A stretch of DNA of 5,492 nucleotides from JBAXTE01 sp964653595. GTDB lineage: Bacteria > Bacteroidota > Bacteroidia > Bacteroidales > WCHB1-69. Each line of letters begins with the position of its first letter. Position 1 is the stretch's first letter. The notes below the pieces were generated by a model that did not search any database, was not told where the DNA came from, and saw only the letters and a list, made by a program, of their open reading frames with translations. The position numbers were made by a program, and so were the translations under genes. The DNA lies in the NCBI GenBank assembly GCA_964653595.1, contig CAZZHH010000102.1:1-5492 (forward strand). The letters run 5' to 3'. This document shows, one piece after another, positions 5,441 through 5,492 of the stretch.

Positions 5441-5454
5441 CACTTGGCGGTAAC
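5441..5454. repeat. Right outer inverted repeat (GGCGGTAAC core)
   Basis: Inverted partner of 3-16. It overlaps a local stem-loop at 5443-5462. The spacing to the inner arm at 5395-5406 is longer than on the left (34 versus 17 nt), so the two ends are related but not exact copies. Confidence 0.5.
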
Positions 5455-5462
5455 GCCCCAAG
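5443..5462. repeat. Stem-loop with GTAA tetraloop at the right edge
   Basis: CTTGGCG (5443-5449) pairs with CGCC...AAG (5454-5457 and 5460-5462) across a GTAA loop, with a 2-nt CC bulge. No T-run follows, so a terminator role is not supported. It contains the GGCGGTAAC arm of the outer inverted repeat and may be its functional part. Confidence 0.35.
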
Positions 5463-5492
5463 GCTAGAAATTGTGGCGGATTTTCCCCCGTT

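Larger units (their letters stand above)
5131..5492. other. Right non-coding flank (upstream of the operon)
   Basis: The first about 87 bp (5131-5217) hold the operon promoter region, with a -7 box and two candidate operators. From 5218 to about 5462 the sequence is repeat material matching the left flank: hairpin repeat, GTCGGC words with an AT block, a direct repeat and the outer inverted arms. Open frames of up to 89 codons cross this flank but consist of repeat sequence and have no credible start context. Beyond 5462 nothing is recognised. Confidence 0.6.

Noticed and set aside
5258..5467. Plus-strand 69-codon open frame with a hydrophobic, Cys- and Val-rich product
   Set aside because: It starts inside the hairpin repeat and consists of G/T-rich repeat DNA; hydrophobicity follows from base composition. 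No start signal is visible.
1..5492. CRISPR array, tRNA or rRNA genes
   Set aside because: There are no regularly spaced identical repeats with unique spacers, and no cloverleaf or ribosomal RNA sequence was recognised on either strand.

Overview
The window holds one complete, tightly packed four-gene operon on the minus strand (5130 down to 242), set between two repeat-rich non-coding flanks. The DNA is strongly AT-rich, the start codons lack strong Shine-Dalgarno sequences, and a TAnnTTTG-type -7 box precedes the first gene. Together these suggest a member of the Bacteroidota; genus cannot be told from this window.

In transcription order the operon encodes: (1) a 73-aa Cro/CI-type HTH regulator (5130-4909); (2) a 406-aa C5-cytosine DNA methyltransferase with all the main catalytic motifs (4909-3689); (3) an 843-aa protein with two GHKL ATPase domains, a MORC/Hsp90-like one at the N-terminus and a histidine-kinase-like one at the C-terminus, joined by a long charged coiled coil (3696-1165); (4) a 308-aa receiver-domain protein whose C-terminal helical half carries an RNxxxH (Rx4H) motif like that of HEPN ribonucleases (1168-242). 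Successive genes overlap by 1, 8 and 4 nt, so they are probably translationally coupled and work as one unit.

The most economical reading is a defence-like system. The methyltransferase would mark self DNA, the double-ATPase protein would sense DNA or its methylation state and act as a kinase, and the receiver-HEPN protein would be the phosphorylation-controlled toxic output. No restriction endonuclease is visible. This is inference from domains and gene order; I do not recognise it as a named system.

The flanks (1-241 and 5131-5492) contain no convincing genes. Each carries a copy, in direct orientation, of a roughly 65-nt element that can fold into the same two-part hairpin. The inner stem is conserved, and the outer stem differs between copies by matched 2-nt insertions that preserve pairing. 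The left copy starts at the base directly after the stop codon of the last gene. Further out are shorter direct and inverted repeats, including GGCGGTAAC in opposite orientation near the two window ends. The layout (repeat - promoter - operon - repeat) looks like an exchangeable cassette in a repeat-bounded locus.
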